From NCBI RefSeq assembly GCF_900604955.1, contig NZ_UWPE01000001.1, positions 124,001 to 188,000 of the forward strand: DNA of 64,000 nt, read 5' to 3'. The position numbers and the translations under genes were made by a program. This DNA comes from Neoactinobaculum massilliense (GTDB lineage Bacteria > Actinomycetota > Actinomycetes > Actinomycetales > Actinomycetaceae). The notes under the pieces were generated by a model. The model saw nothing but the letters and a program-made list of their open reading frames with translations, did no database searches and was not told the origin of the DNA. Of the stretch, positions 1-9,900 are shown one piece after another. Position 1 is the stretch's first letter. Each line of letters starts with the position of its first letter.

Positions 1-245
1 AAACCGGTGGTGTGAACACCCTGTTTGGTGAGGTAGGGCGCCAGTTTCTGCGTGCTTTCGGCAATGGCAATGGTGGATGTGGATGCCTGTGCGGCGGGTT
101 CGGCGGATTCGTCGTCGTTCTGGATAACAAGACGCACTATCAGTCCGGCCACAAGGAAGAGCACCACAAAAATGGCGGTGGTGATGATGTTCAGGCGCGA
201 GAGGCCGGCGTGGCGGAATTCGCGGCGAATAATAAGGCGAAGCAT
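1..245 (-). CDS. ABC transporter permease, N-terminal part (runs off the left edge)
   Basis: About 81 residues of a protein are visible before the window ends. It opens with a basic cytoplasmic stretch (MLRLIIRREFRHAGLSR) and one hydrophobic membrane segment at about residues 18-39, followed by an extracytoplasmic Ala/Ser/Thr-rich region. This layout is that of the permease partner of NatA-type ABC-2 exporters. The start lies 7 bp downstream of the stop of the ATP-binding subunit gene, so the two form one operon. Most of the protein is outside the window, so the substrate cannot be inferred. Confidence 0.75.
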   Translation of the reverse strand, partial: MLRLIIRREFRHAGLSRLNIITTAIFVVLFLVAGLIVRLVIQNDDESAEPAAQASTSTIAIAESTQKLAPYLTKQGVHTTG

Positions 246-252
246 GATCCTC

Positions 253-1326
253 CTAGGCCTGGGTGGCGGGCGTGGACGTGGGGGCGGGCGAATCGGCGGC
301 GGGGGTGGCAGGGGAGCCGGCCGTGGCCGACGCAGTGGCTGGGCTGGCCGCGTCCGCATCACCCGGCTGGTTGGTATCCGTCACGGCCTCTCGGAACAGT
401 TCGGCCAGGTGCGGCCGCCGCCGAGCAAATTCGAAAACCGGGCCATGCGCAAGCGCAATGCGCAGCGCCTCTTGAGAGCGGTCCGGGCTGGCGTCGCCCG
501 GCCTCGTCGCGGTGCTGTCCCGAAGCAGCAACCGCGTGGCACCCGGGATAACGGGCGCATCCGGCGTGCCGGCCTGCGGATCCGGTATGACCGTGAACTT
601 TGCGGCCGTAAGGGCCGCGGTAATAACGGCCGGGTCCGCCCCGGTGGCCAGTGCCAGGGCCGTACCGCCCTGCGTACGCAACTCGTCAATGGTGCCGACG
701 GCCTCCATGCGGCCCGAGCTAAGAATTCCCACGCGGTCGCACAGCCGCTCCACCAGGTCCAACTGGTGCGAGGAGAAAATGACAGGCACCCCGGTACCGG
801 CGGCTTCGCGCAGTACCTCGCTCATCACGTCGACGGCGACCGGATCTAGCCCGGAGAAGGGTTCATCAAGAATGAGTAGCTTGGGGTTGGAGACCAGCGC
901 GGCGGCCAGCTGGACGCGCTGCTGGTTACCGAGTGAGAGTTTCTGTACGGCATCCCCGCGCCGATTTCCCACGCCCAGCCGATCCGTCCAAAACTTCACT
1001 CGCTGTGCGGCTAATACGCGTGACAGCCCGTGGAGCCCAGCAAAGTAGAGGAGCTGGGTTTCCACTTTGGCCTTCGGATACAGCCCGCGTTCTTCGGGCA
1101 TGTAGCCCACTTGTTTGCGTGCCTCGAAATCAATGGGGGCGCCGTTCCACGTGACCGTGCCGGCATCCTTGGAAAGTAGCCCGAGGATGATGCGCATGGT
1201 GGTGGTTTTTCCGGCACCATTTGCGCCCACGAATCCAAAGATTTCCCCGGGTGCTACGGAAAAGGAAAGGGAGGAGAGCACGGTGTGATCCCCGAACGAT
1301 TTGGCGATGTTCTGGAGCTCCAGCAT
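253..1326 (-). CDS. ABC transporter ATP-binding protein, NatA-like
   Basis: This 357-residue protein is the ATPase of an ABC-2 type exporter. Walker A (GANGAGKTT, about residues 34-42), the signature LSLGNQQR (about 130) and Walker B with LLILDEPFSGLDP are all present. The region after about residue 220 resembles the C-terminal accessory domain found in NatA-like ATPases. The last 45 residues are an unusual Ala/Pro/Thr-rich tail that is probably disordered. The start ATG has an AAGGAT ribosome site. It is followed by a permease gene, and a TetR regulator lies just upstream on the same strand, which suggests control of the exporter by that regulator (inference). Confidence 0.9.
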   Translation of the reverse strand: MLELQNIAKSFGDHTVLSSLSFSVAPGEIFGFVGANGAGKTTTMRIILGLLSKDAGTVTWNGAPIDFEARKQVGYMPEERGLYPKAKVETQLLYFAGLHGLSRVLAAQRVKFWTDRLGVGNRRGDAVQKLSLGNQQRVQLAAALVSNPKLLILDEPFSGLDPVAVDVMSEVLREAAGTGVPVIFSSHQLDLVERLCDRVGILSSGRMEAVGTIDELRTQGGTALALATGADPAVITAALTAAKFTVIPDPQAGTPDAPVIPGATRLLLRDSTATRPGDASPDRSQEALRIALAHGPVFEFARRRPHLAELFREAVTDTNQPGDADAASPATASATAGSPATPAADSPAPTSTPATQA

Positions 1327-1404
1327 GGTGATCCTTACGGTTCTGTAGTTACACCGTCACACTATCAGCCGCTTCCACCGCGTTTGCTGCCAAGTATCCG
1401 GGGC

Positions 1405-2013
1405 TCAGCCTTCCGTGGTCACGCCGAGTGGCTGGAGCCCCCGCAGTCCCGCCCAGAGGAAGTTCATCACGTGATCCACCATGACGCCGCGGGGCACTTC
1501 GCGATGGTCGGCCCACCATGTACCCACCTGCACCAGTGCGCCGGCCAGGAGCTGGGCATAGATCGGGGCACTGTGGGGGTCAAGGGCGGTGGATTCGTCG
1601 AAGCGCTGCCGCAGTAGGTCGGAGAGTTCCTCCGCCACGTCCGTGATGACGGTGGAAAAGGTGCCGCCCTCCACCGCATGAAGCGACTGGTGGGAGAGAA
1701 GGCGGAAACCGGCCGCGTTCGAATCAATGTAATCGAAGGTGGCCTCCACGATGGTGTGAAGCAACTGATGCGGGCGGGTGGCGGGATCCTTGAATCCCGC
1801 GCGTAGCAGGCCGGATAAATGGGCCATCTCATGTTCGACGACGGCCTGGTACAGCCCGTCCTTTCCTCCGAAGTGTTCGTACACCACGGGTTTGGACACG
1901 CCGGCGGCCCCCGCCACTTCCTCCACAGCCACGCCGTCATACCCGCGCTGGGCGAACAGGTCCAGTGCCACGGCCATGAGTTGCTTGCGGCGCTCGTCGC
2001 GCTTCATCCGCAT
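1405..2013 (-). CDS. TetR family transcriptional regulator
   Basis: The protein has 202 residues with a canonical N-terminal TetR helix-turn-helix at about residues 25-50 (VAVEEVAGAAGVSKPVVYEHF). The rest is the variable ligand-binding and dimerisation part. I placed the start at the ATG at 2013 because a GGAGG ribosome site sits just upstream; a GTG four codons further up would contain that site. The gene ends 78 bp before the ABC exporter genes on the same strand, so it probably represses them. The ligand is unknown. Confidence 0.88.
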   Translation of the reverse strand: MRMKRDERRKQLMAVALDLFAQRGYDGVAVEEVAGAAGVSKPVVYEHFGGKDGLYQAVVEHEMAHLSGLLRAGFKDPATRPHQLLHTIVEATFDYIDSNAAGFRLLSHQSLHAVEGGTFSTVITDVAEELSDLLRQRFDESTALDPHSAPIYAQLLAGALVQVGTWWADHREVPRGVMVDHVMNFLWAGLRGLQPLGVTTEG

Positions 2014-2269
2014 GATTACCTCCACCGCGATTATGCCAGGGGGCAGACGTGAAAAGAGCGGACGGTTGCGGGGTGGTCATCACGTTCAGGCGGTGCGACG
2101 CCGCGGGCATGCGTATCCGCAACGCGAGTCCTGGCTGAGCGCGCGATGAGCGGGCTAATCGGCGGTTTCCTTGCCGTACTTCTCAATGGTCATGTCTAAG
2201 CATGGGGAGCGCGCCGGCCCATAACGTGAGTCCGCCCGCACCCGGTTCGCGTGAGACGGCCTGAGCCGG

Positions 2270-2275
2270 TAGGAT
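2270..2275 (+). promoter_or_regulatory. Predicted -10 box of tRNA-Gln promoter
   Basis: TAGGAT lies 12 bp before the mature tRNA 5' end, with a weak TTCGCG at the -35 position (2246-2251, 18-bp spacer). The call rests on motif and position only. Confidence 0.4.
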
Positions 2276-2287
2276 ACTGGCGTGCCA

Positions 2288-2358
2288 TCCGCCATGGTGT
2301 AACGGCAACACAGCGGTCTTTGGAACCGTTATTCCAGGTTCGAATCCTGGTGGCGGAA
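2288..2358 (+). tRNA. tRNA-Gln (anticodon TTG)
   Basis: The acceptor stem TCCGCCA pairs with TGGCGGA, the anticodon loop is CTTTGGA with TTG at the anticodon positions, and the T arm contains GGTTCGAATCC. The discriminator is A and a partial CA follows. The glmU start codon lies only 19 bp downstream, so the tRNA and glmU may be co-transcribed. Confidence 0.95.
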
Positions 2359-2376
2359 CAAACGGAAGGGACACCG

Positions 2377-3438
2377 GTGAGCGCAGTAATTATCCTTGCG
2401 GCGGGCCAGGGTACCCGCATGAAATCCTCCACACCCAAGGTTCTACATAGCATATGCGGACGCACCCTGCTGGGCCATGCCATTCACGCGGCTCGCGGCA
2501 CCGGTGCGGACCAGGTGGTTGTGGTGGTACGCCACGAGCGTGACAAGGTGGCGAAGGCTGCGCTCGCGGCGGATCCGGATGTCATCGTCGCGGATCAGGA
2601 TGAGATCAAGGGTACGGGCCGCGCGGTCCAGTGCGGACTGGCTGCAATTCCGGATGCGAGTGGCACCGTCGTCGTCATGGCGGGGGATACCCCGCTACTG
2701 GACGCCGCAATTCTGCGCGCCCTCATGGCCACCCACGTGGAATCTGCTCTCCCGGCGGCGGAGGCCGCTGATCCGGATGAGGTCGATGCCGATGAGGTCC
2801 CCGCACCCGCCCCGACGGCCGTCACCGTTCTGACAGCCACGCTGCCCAACCCCTTCGGGTACGGACGTATCCTGCGGGACCACGAGGGGATCTACGGCGT
2901 CGTCGAAGAAAAGGACGCCACACCCACGCAGCGCACCATCACGGAGGTCAACACCTCCACCTACGCGTTCGACGCGGATTTTCTGCGTGCGGCTACGGCA
3001 AAACTGGGCTCCGATAACGCCCAGGGTGAGGTCTACCTGACGGACGTGGTCGCCGAAGCGCGGGCCGCCGGCCGAAAGGTGGCCTCTTTCACGGTGGCGG
3101 ATTATCACAGCGTGGAGGGCGCCAACGATCTGGTGCAACTGGCTGCGCTCCGCGCCACCATGCGGCGGCGCATCAACGAATCGTGGATGCGCGAGGGAGT
3201 GGAGATAATAGACCCGGCCAGTACATATATCGACTGTACCGTGAGGCTTTCCCCAGATGTCAGAATTCTTCCCGGGACCATGCTCCTGGGCGATACAGTA
3301 GTTGAAAACGGAGCCATGGTTGGCCCCGGTGAGTTGACAGATATGCATGTCGGTGCGAACGCCGAGGTTAGCCATGCCGTGCTGCGGGGCGGAGTGGTTG
3401 CAGCGGGCGAGATCGTCCCGCCATTCTCGGCGCGCTGA
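2377..3438 (+). CDS. glmU: GlmU-type UDP-GlcNAc pyrophosphorylase with a truncated acetyltransferase domain
   Basis: GlmU normally acetylates glucosamine-1-phosphate and then joins it to UTP to make UDP-GlcNAc for the cell wall. The uridyltransferase half is intact: LAAGQGTRMK at residues 7-16, AGDTPLL, VEEKDATPTQRTI and DNAQGEVYLTDVV. The left-handed beta-helix that carries acetyltransferase activity starts at about residue 265 but ends at residue 353 with VPPFSAR and a stop, at the point where the usual 450-490-residue protein reads VGPF-x-LRPG. The GTG start follows a GGAAGGG site and the tRNA. The stop overlaps the region of the next gene, so no detached acetyltransferase part exists here. 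The symbol refers to the parent family. Confidence 0.85.
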   Translation: MSAVIILAAGQGTRMKSSTPKVLHSICGRTLLGHAIHAARGTGADQVVVVVRHERDKVAKAALAADPDVIVADQDEIKGTGRAVQCGLAAIPDASGTVVVMAGDTPLLDAAILRALMATHVESALPAAEAADPDEVDADEVPAPAPTAVTVLTATLPNPFGYGRILRDHEGIYGVVEEKDATPTQRTITEVNTSTYAFDADFLRAATAKLGSDNAQGEVYLTDVVAEARAAGRKVASFTVADYHSVEGANDLVQLAALRATMRRRINESWMREGVEIIDPASTYIDCTVRLSPDVRILPGTMLLGDTVVENGAMVGPGELTDMHVGANAEVSHAVLRGGVVAAGEIVPPFSAR

Positions 3439-3458
3439 TGTGGGAGGGGAACGCCACC

Positions 3459-4442
3459 TTGACCGGACTGGAAATCGAAAACGAGAAGCACCTTGTGCTG
3501 GCAACCGGGCGTGCGTACCCGGAACTAGCGCAGGCCGTCGCGAAGGAGCTGGGAATTAAGCTCCTCACCACCACCGCCTATGACTTCGCGAATTCGGAGA
3601 TCTACGTGCGCTATGACGAATCGGTGCGCGGGGCGGACGTATTTATTCTGCAGTCCTTCACGGATCCCATTAATAAGTGGATCATGGAGGCGCTCATTAT
3701 GGTGGATGCGGCGAAGCGCGCCTCCGCTAAGCGCATTACCGTGGTGGCGCCCTACTACCCGTATGCGCGCCAGGACAAGAAGCACAAGGGCCGCGAGCCC
3801 ATTTCCGCGCGTCTTATGGCGGATCTGTTCCAGGCCGCCGGCGCGGACCGCATCATGAGCGTGGATATTCACGCCGCCCAGTCCCAGGGCTTCTTCGATG
3901 GCCCGGTAGACCACCTGTGGGCCATGCCTACGCTGGTGCGCTACGTGAAGAGCACCATGGGTGATGATACGAACGCGGTCATGGTGTCCCCGGATGCCGG
4001 CCGCATTAAGGTGGCCGAGCAGTGGGCCAGCCGCCTGGGCGATCTGCCCCTCGCGTTCGTCCACAAGACGCGCTCTATTGAGAAGGCAAACGTGGCCGTT
4101 GCCAACCGTGTGGTGGGTGACGTGGAAGGCAAGACGGCCATCATTGTTGACGACATGATCGATACCGGTGGCACGCTGGCCGGTGCCATCAATGTGGTGA
4201 AGGAGGCCGGCGCCAAGGATGTGGTGGTGGCTGCCACGCACGCGCTGCTGTCGGGCCCCGCCGTTGAGCGGCTCCGTAACGCGCCCGTCAAGGAGATCGT
4301 GGTGACGGATACGGTGCCGGTGCCCGAGGAGAAGCGGTTCCCGAGCCTTACTGTGCTCTCCATCGCCCCGGTGCTGGCGCGCGCGATTTCCGAGGTGTTC
4401 AAGGACGGTTCGGTGACCTCTCTGTTCAATGGTGCCTATTAA
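3459..4442 (+). CDS. prs: Ribose-phosphate pyrophosphokinase
   Basis: PRPP synthase makes phosphoribosyl pyrophosphate from ribose-5-phosphate and ATP for nucleotide, His and Trp synthesis. The 327-residue length is normal. The catalytic loop RQDKKHKGREPISAR (about residues 95-110), SVDIHAAQSQGFF and the PRPP-binding loop VDDMIDTGGTL (about 225-236) are present. I chose the TTG start because GGGAGGGGA lies 8 bp upstream and the resulting N-terminus (MTGLEIENEK) fits actinobacterial homologues; an in-frame ATG at 3438 overlaps the glmU stop and is the alternative. The glmU-prs pairing is common in Gram-positive bacteria. Confidence 0.95.
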   Translation: MTGLEIENEKHLVLATGRAYPELAQAVAKELGIKLLTTTAYDFANSEIYVRYDESVRGADVFILQSFTDPINKWIMEALIMVDAAKRASAKRITVVAPYYPYARQDKKHKGREPISARLMADLFQAAGADRIMSVDIHAAQSQGFFDGPVDHLWAMPTLVRYVKSTMGDDTNAVMVSPDAGRIKVAEQWASRLGDLPLAFVHKTRSIEKANVAVANRVVGDVEGKTAIIVDDMIDTGGTLAGAINVVKEAGAKDVVVAATHALLSGPAVERLRNAPVKEIVVTDTVPVPEEKRFPSLTVLSIAPVLARAISEVFKDGSVTSLFNGAY

Positions 4443-4460
4443 AAGCGGGCGCACGCTTTA

Positions 4461-5207
4461 GTGACACTGTTTCTCGTATTTCTCATCGGATTGGCGGGCG
4501 GCCTCCTCGGATATCTCGCGGGGGTCGCCTCCCTTATTACCTACCCTGGGCTGCTGCTCCTGGGATTTCCGCCCGTCATTGCGAACACCACGAACGCGGT
4601 ATCCAATCTCGGTAATTCCATCGGCGCCACGGTGACCGGCTGGCGCGGTATTCGCACCGTCACCAGCTACCCGCTGTGGCCGCAGGTTGTGGTGGGTGCC
4701 GTGGGTGGTACCGCGGGGGCGGCGCTGCTGCTCGCCTTTGATCCGGCCGTATTCGAGGGCGTGGTGCCCTGGCTGGTGCTCCTGGCCGTGGTATCCGTGC
4801 TGATCGGGCCCGAGGTCCGCAAGCGCGGGGTGAAGGCACGCGTCGGTTATGCACTATTTCTGGCGCTGCTTGCGCTGGTGGGCGTGTATGGCGGCTATTT
4901 CGGGGCGGCCTCGGCGGTGCTCTATGTGGGGCTCGCCGCGGTGGCCACGTCAATGACCACGCACGAGGCCCTCCTCTTCAAGGCACCGGTGATCGGCACG
5001 GCAAACCTCGCCGCCACCGTGTACTTCCTGCTGAGTGGCGCCGTGGACATCGTGGCCGCCCTGGTCATGGCGGCGGGCGGCTTCCTGGGCGGGGCGCTCG
5101 GTCCCTATCTGCAGCGCTTCCTCTCCGAACGTGCCTCGCGGGCCATCGTGGCCGTGGGTGGCTTCGCGCTGTTCTGCTGGCTGCTCTACCAGGATCTGGT
5201 GGGGTAG
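4461..5207 (+). CDS. TauE/SafE family sulfite exporter-like membrane protein
   Basis: This 248-residue protein is almost entirely hydrophobic with about eight membrane segments. It has the glycine-rich duplicated TauE/SafE repeats, seen in LAGGLLGYLAGVASLITYP near the N-terminus and in VGVYGGYFGAASAVLYVGL near residue 140. Members export sulfite, sulfoacetate or other small organic anions. The GTG start is 18 bp after the prs stop, so it may be read from the same transcript, but nothing nearby indicates its substrate. Confidence 0.8.
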   Translation: MTLFLVFLIGLAGGLLGYLAGVASLITYPGLLLLGFPPVIANTTNAVSNLGNSIGATVTGWRGIRTVTSYPLWPQVVVGAVGGTAGAALLLAFDPAVFEGVVPWLVLLAVVSVLIGPEVRKRGVKARVGYALFLALLALVGVYGGYFGAASAVLYVGLAAVATSMTTHEALLFKAPVIGTANLAATVYFLLSGAVDIVAALVMAAGGFLGGALGPYLQRFLSERASRAIVAVGGFALFCWLLYQDLVG

Positions 5208-5239
5208 CGGTTCGACGCCGAGTGTGTGAGCCACGCGCC

Positions 5240-5268
5240 TGGCACGCACGTGGCCGAGCCCGTATAAT
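5240..5268 (+). promoter_or_regulatory. Predicted rplY promoter and leader
   Basis: A consensus TATAAT (5263-5268) is preceded at 17 bp by TGGCAC (5240-5245). The leader downstream contains the perfect small hairpin GGGAGA-GGA-TCTCCC at 5289-5303, about 90 bp before the rplY start. The -10 match is strong and the -35 match is weak. Whether the hairpin regulates translation is unknown. Confidence 0.5.
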
Positions 5269-5392
5269 AACGGGGTTGCTTCGGCGAGGGGAGAGGATCT
5301 CCCGTTATCGGCGCGGCAGGGCACTCCCGTGGCCTGCTCACTGAGGCCAACACCAGGGGCCGTCCGGCCCACCCGAACAGAAGGAGTTACCC

Positions 5393-6034
5393 ATGGCAAC
5401 GCGTGCTACTGAGATTAATGCAGAACTGCGCACCGAATTTGGTAAGGGCGCTTCCCGCCGCCTGCGCCGCGAGGGCCGTGTGCCCGCCGTCGTGTACGGC
5501 CAGGAGCGCGCCCCGCAGCACATTTCCTTTGACGCTCACGAAATCTTCATGGCCACGAAGGGCAATGCGAACGCTCTCCTGGACGTGACCGCTGGCGATG
5601 TCAAGCAGCTGACGCTGGTGCGCGAGCGCCAGATCAACCCGCTCTCCCGCAAGATCGATCACGTGGATCTCATCCGCGTGGATCGCGATCAGAAGGTGGA
5701 GGTGCAGGTGCCGGTGGAGATCACTGGCGAACCGCAGACGGGCTTCATTGCCACCGCCGAGCTCCTGGAGCTCGCTGTGCTGGCGCCTGTGACGGACATT
5801 CCGGAACTCATCACCGTGAACGTAGAGGGCCTGGATGATTCCGCTCGCATCACCGTGGCGGATCTGGATCTGCCTGCCGATGTGCAGCCGGATGTTGAGG
5901 CGGATGAGCTGGTTGTCTCCGTTGCGCGTCCGCAGGTGGACCGCGCGCTGGAGGAGGCGGACGCCGCGATGGCCGAAGCCCAGTCCGCAGAATCTCAGGA
6001 AGAGGCCAAGGAAGCGGCTGCTCCCGAGGCGTAA
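5393..6034 (+). CDS. rplY: 50S ribosomal protein L25/general stress protein Ctc
   Basis: The protein binds 5S rRNA in the large ribosomal subunit. At 213 residues it is the long CTC/TL5 form. The N-terminal L25 beta-barrel (about residues 1-95) has FGKGASRRLRREGRVPAVVYG and the IDHVDLIRVD segment; the C-terminal TL5 domain (about 96-185) has IPVEI-type strands ending in VAELDLP-like VADLDLPADV. A short acidic Ala/Glu tail follows. GAAGGAG lies 7 bp before the ATG. The pth gene follows, the usual neighbour of rplY/ctc. Confidence 0.95.
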   Translation: MATRATEINAELRTEFGKGASRRLRREGRVPAVVYGQERAPQHISFDAHEIFMATKGNANALLDVTAGDVKQLTLVRERQINPLSRKIDHVDLIRVDRDQKVEVQVPVEITGEPQTGFIATAELLELAVLAPVTDIPELITVNVEGLDDSARITVADLDLPADVQPDVEADELVVSVARPQVDRALEEADAAMAEAQSAESQEEAKEAAAPEA

Positions 6035-6047
6035 CGATATTCGGAAC

Positions 6048-6075
6048 AATGCGCGGCTACCCGGCCGCGCATTTT
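6048..6075 (+). terminator. Rho-independent terminator after rplY
   Basis: AATGCGCGGC (6048-6057) pairs perfectly with GCCGCGCATT (6064-6073) around a 6-nt loop, and the descending arm runs into TTTT. It lies 14 bp after the rplY stop. Confidence 0.85.
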
Positions 6076-6239
6076 CTATGCCCGCACGGCGCAGCAGGTT
6101 TCGAGGTCCGACTGGACCGTGCGGACCGGTCCAGGGGCTCATTCGGGTCAGGGTCGGCCCGAGTGAGCTCGGCGCGGCCGGCCCGCCGGAATAGTATTCG
6201 CTCGGGTGCGCAGTACGCGAGTGGGCAGGAAAGGAAGCC

Positions 6240-6836
6240 ATGTACGTCGTCGTCGGCCTGGGAAATCCGGGCAGAAAATACGAGGGAACCCGTCACAACG
6301 CGGGCCACATGGTGGTGGAGGAGCTGGCGCGGCGTTCGGGCGGGCGCCTGGCGAACCACCAGCAGACCCAAACGCATCACCTCTCCGCGCGCGTGGGTGC
6401 GGCGCCGGGGCGGGAGGGCGAGCGGATTATTCTCGCCGAATGCAATACGGAAATGAACGTGTCCGGCGGTCCCATCTCCCTGCTTCTCAAGTACTACGGG
6501 TGCCCGCCCGAACGGCTCATTGTGGTCCACGATGACATGGATCTGCCGTTCGGCACCATCCGGCTCAAGCGTGGTGGGGGCGACGGCGGCCACAATGGCC
6601 TCAAGTCCACTGCCGCGGCGCTGGGAACCAAGAACTACATGCGGGTGCGCTTCGGCATTGGCCATCCGGGTACACCGGAGCACCGCGGCAACGTGGTGAA
6701 CTGGGTGCTCGGCCGGCCCACCGGCAAGGATGCGAAGGCACTCCCGCTCCTTATTTCCGACGCCGCCGACGCCGTGGAAGCGGTGCTCACGGACGGTTTT
6801 GATCGCGCGCAGAACACGGTGAACGCGCGCGGGTAG
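6240..6836 (+). CDS. pth: Peptidyl-tRNA hydrolase
   Basis: The enzyme releases tRNA from prematurely dropped peptidyl-tRNA. The 198-residue protein has the family N-terminus VVGLGNPGRKYEGTRHNAGHM with the catalytic His of RHNAG at about residue 20, the substrate-binding N and M of TEMNVSGG, and the catalytic Asp in VVHDDMDLPFG. KRGGGDGGHNGLKS is also present. The ATG is preceded by AGGAAGG. It has its own upstream region after the rplY terminator. Confidence 0.97.
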   Translation: MYVVVGLGNPGRKYEGTRHNAGHMVVEELARRSGGRLANHQQTQTHHLSARVGAAPGREGERIILAECNTEMNVSGGPISLLLKYYGCPPERLIVVHDDMDLPFGTIRLKRGGGDGGHNGLKSTAAALGTKNYMRVRFGIGHPGTPEHRGNVVNWVLGRPTGKDAKALPLLISDAADAVEAVLTDGFDRAQNTVNARG

Positions 6837-6917
6837 ACGGGCGGTGTACCGGGCGGTTCGAGATTTATGGCCGACGAATGCCAGCGCGGGGAACGGCCGG
6901 CTAGAATAAACGGGCCT

Positions 6918-9900
6918 ATGACTGAAGCCAATTTGCCGCGCCTTGCCGCCATCCTGCCGCTCATCAATCAAGATCCGGCCGTTGCCGCCGCGCTCACCTC
7001 CACCGCCAAGCGCGAAGAACTCTCCATGCCCCGCGGGCTGGTGCCGCCCGTGCTGGCCGCGCTTGTCGGGGCGGCGGGGCGCGCGAGCGAAGAAACCGAG
7101 GATACGCGCCCCGCCGGCACCGCGCCCGGCCCGTCCCTTACCGTGGCGGTCACCACCTCGGGTCGCGAAGCGGAAACCCTCCAGGGCGCACTGGCCGCCT
7201 ACCTGGATCCGCAGCGCATAGCCATTTTCCCGTCCTGGGAAACACTGCCGCATGAGCGCCTCTCACCGCGCAGCGACACCGTAGCCCAGCGACTGCGCGT
7301 GCTGCGCCGGCTCGCTCACCCGGACGAGTTCCCGCCACTCGACGTGCTCATCGTGCCCGTACGCGCACTCATCCAGCCCATCGCCGCCGGTCTGGGCGAC
7401 CTGCAGCCCGTGCGGCTCACGCGGGGCGAGCGAGCGGATATGGAAACCGTGGAACACCAGCTGGTGGCCGCCGCCTACTCGCGTGTGGACATGGTGGAGC
7501 GGCGCGGCGAATTTGCCGTGCGCGGCGGCATTCTTGACATCTTTCCGCCCACCGAGGACCACCCCTTCCGTGTGGAGTTTTTCGGAGATGAGGTGGATGA
7601 CATCCGCACGTTCGCCGTGGCGGACCAGCGCTCCATCGAATCCCACGATTCCCTCTACGCCCCGCCCTGCCGCGAAATTCTCATTACAGACACGGTTAAG
7701 CAGCGGGCGAAGGAGTTGGTGTCCGCACTGCCCGGCGCGGTGGACATGCTGGACAAGATTGCCCAGGGCGAATTCCCCGAGGGTATGGAGGCCCTCACGC
7801 CTCTGCTGGTCACCCGCATGGAGCCGCTGCTCGATGAATTCCCGCGAGATGCCCGCATTGTTCTTGTGGAGCCGGAGCGCGTGCGCCAGCGCGTGGACTC
7901 CCTCATCGCCACCACGGATGAATTCCTGGCCGCCGCGTGGACCAGCGCCGCCGCCGGCGGGGACGTCCCGCTCCAGGTGGACCGGGCCTCCTTCACCTCG
8001 CTTGAGGACACCCGCAACCAGGCCCTCGAACGCGGTCAGGCCTGGTGGACCATGGGCGGTTTCGCGCAGGATCCGGATACCGCTGCCTTTTCGGCGGAGG
8101 TGGGTGCCCGCGAACCGCATCGCTTCCTTGGGAAGGTCGACGCCGCACTCTCCGCCACGGGAGAGCAGGCCAAGAACGGCTGGCGCCTGGTGCTGGCAGT
8201 GGACGGCGCAGGTACCGGACGGCACTTTGCTGACGAACTCGGGGACCTTAACGTACCCGCGCGCTTCACCGAAACCCTCCCCGGGGAGCTGGAACCCGGC
8301 GTCGTACTGGTGACCCAGGCGCCCATCGCCGAAGGTTTCGTCATGGAGGCGGAGCACTTCGCGCTCTACGCCGGCTCGGACATTACCGGCCGGGGCGGCT
8401 CCTCCACGCGCGACATGCGTGCGCTCCCCAAGCGGAGGCGACGGGCGGCGGTGGACCCGCTCTCCCTCAAGCCCGGGGACTACATCGTCCACGAGCGGCA
8501 CGGTGTTGGCCGTTTTGTGCGGATGGCGAAGCGCTCCATCGGCGGCGGGGCAGGAACGCAACGCGAATACCTCGTCGTCGAATATAAGCCGTCCAAACGC
8601 GGTGCGCCTGCGGATCAACTCTGGGTGCCCACCGACCAGCTGGACCAGGTATCCAAGTACGCCGGCGGCGAGGCGCCCACCCTCAACAAGATGGGCGGCG
8701 CGGACTGGCAGAAAACCAAAGCGAAGGCGCGCGCGGCTACTCGGCAGATCGCCTCGGAACTGATTCGCCTCTACGCGGAGCGCATGGCCACCCCCGGCCA
8801 CGCGTTTGCGCCGGATACTCCCTGGCAGCGCGAGCTTGAGGACGCCTTCCCCTATCAGGAAACCCCCGACCAGCTGCGTACCATCGATGAGGTGAAGGCG
8901 GACATGGAGAAGCCTGTGCCCATGGACCGGCTCATCTCCGGCGACGTGGGCTACGGAAAAACGGAAATTGCCGTGCGGGCCGCGTTTAAGGCGGTGCAGG
9001 ACGGCAAACAGGTGGCCATTCTGGTGCCCACCACGCTACTGGTGGATCAGCACCGACAAACCTTTGAGGAGCGCTACGCCGGATTCCCCGTGCGGGTGGC
9101 CTCGCTCTCGCGTTTCCAATCGGAGAAGGAATCCGCGGAGGTGATCAGCGGGCTCAAGGACGGCACCATCGACGTGGTGGTGGGTACCCACCGGCTCCTT
9201 ACCGGCAACGTGCGGTTCAAGGATCTTGGGCTGGTGGTCATTGATGAGGAACAGCGCTTCGGCGTGGAGCACAAGGAAACCCTCAAACAGATGTACCCGA
9301 GCGTGGACGTGCTCTCCATGTCCGCCACCCCGATTCCGCGCACTCTAGAGATGGCCGTAACCGGTGTGCGCGAAATGTCCACCCTGGCCACCCCGCCCGA
9401 GGAGCGTCACCCGATTCTCACCTACGTGGGTGCGCGCGAGGACAAGCAGGTGGTGGCGGCCGTACGGCGCGAGCTGCTGCGCGACGGCCAGGTGTTCTAT
9501 GTGCATAACCGCATCCATGACATGGGGCGGATCACCTCCCGGCTCCAGGAACTGGTGCCTGAGGCGCGCGTGGCCGTGGCGCACGGCAAAATGAACGAGC
9601 GCCAGCTTGAGGAGATCATCAACGCGTTCTGGAACAAGGACATTGACGTGCTGGTGACCACCACGATTATTGAAACCGGCCTGGATATCTCCAACGCCAA
9701 CACGCTCATCGTGGACAACGCGGACAAGATGGGCCTCTCCCAGCTCCATCAGCTGCGCGGGCGCGTGGGGCGCGGACGCGAGCGCGCCTATGCCTATTTC
9801 CTCTACGATCCGGATCACGCCCTTACCGAAACGGCGCTCGAGCGTCTTCGCACCATCGCGGCCAATACGGACCTTGGTGCCGGAATGCAGGTGGCCATGA

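Noticed and set aside
253-849. Long plus-strand frames opposite the ABC ATPase gene and similar long antisense frames opposite mfd, eno, prs and others
   Set aside because: In high-G+C DNA these are antisense shadows of real genes; they lack family motifs, and the opposite strand carries complete known proteins.
2377-3458. A frameshift as the cause of the short GlmU
   Set aside because: The sequence after the stop codes for prs in the correct frame and no beta-helix repeats occur in any other frame, so the missing domain is absent rather than out of frame.
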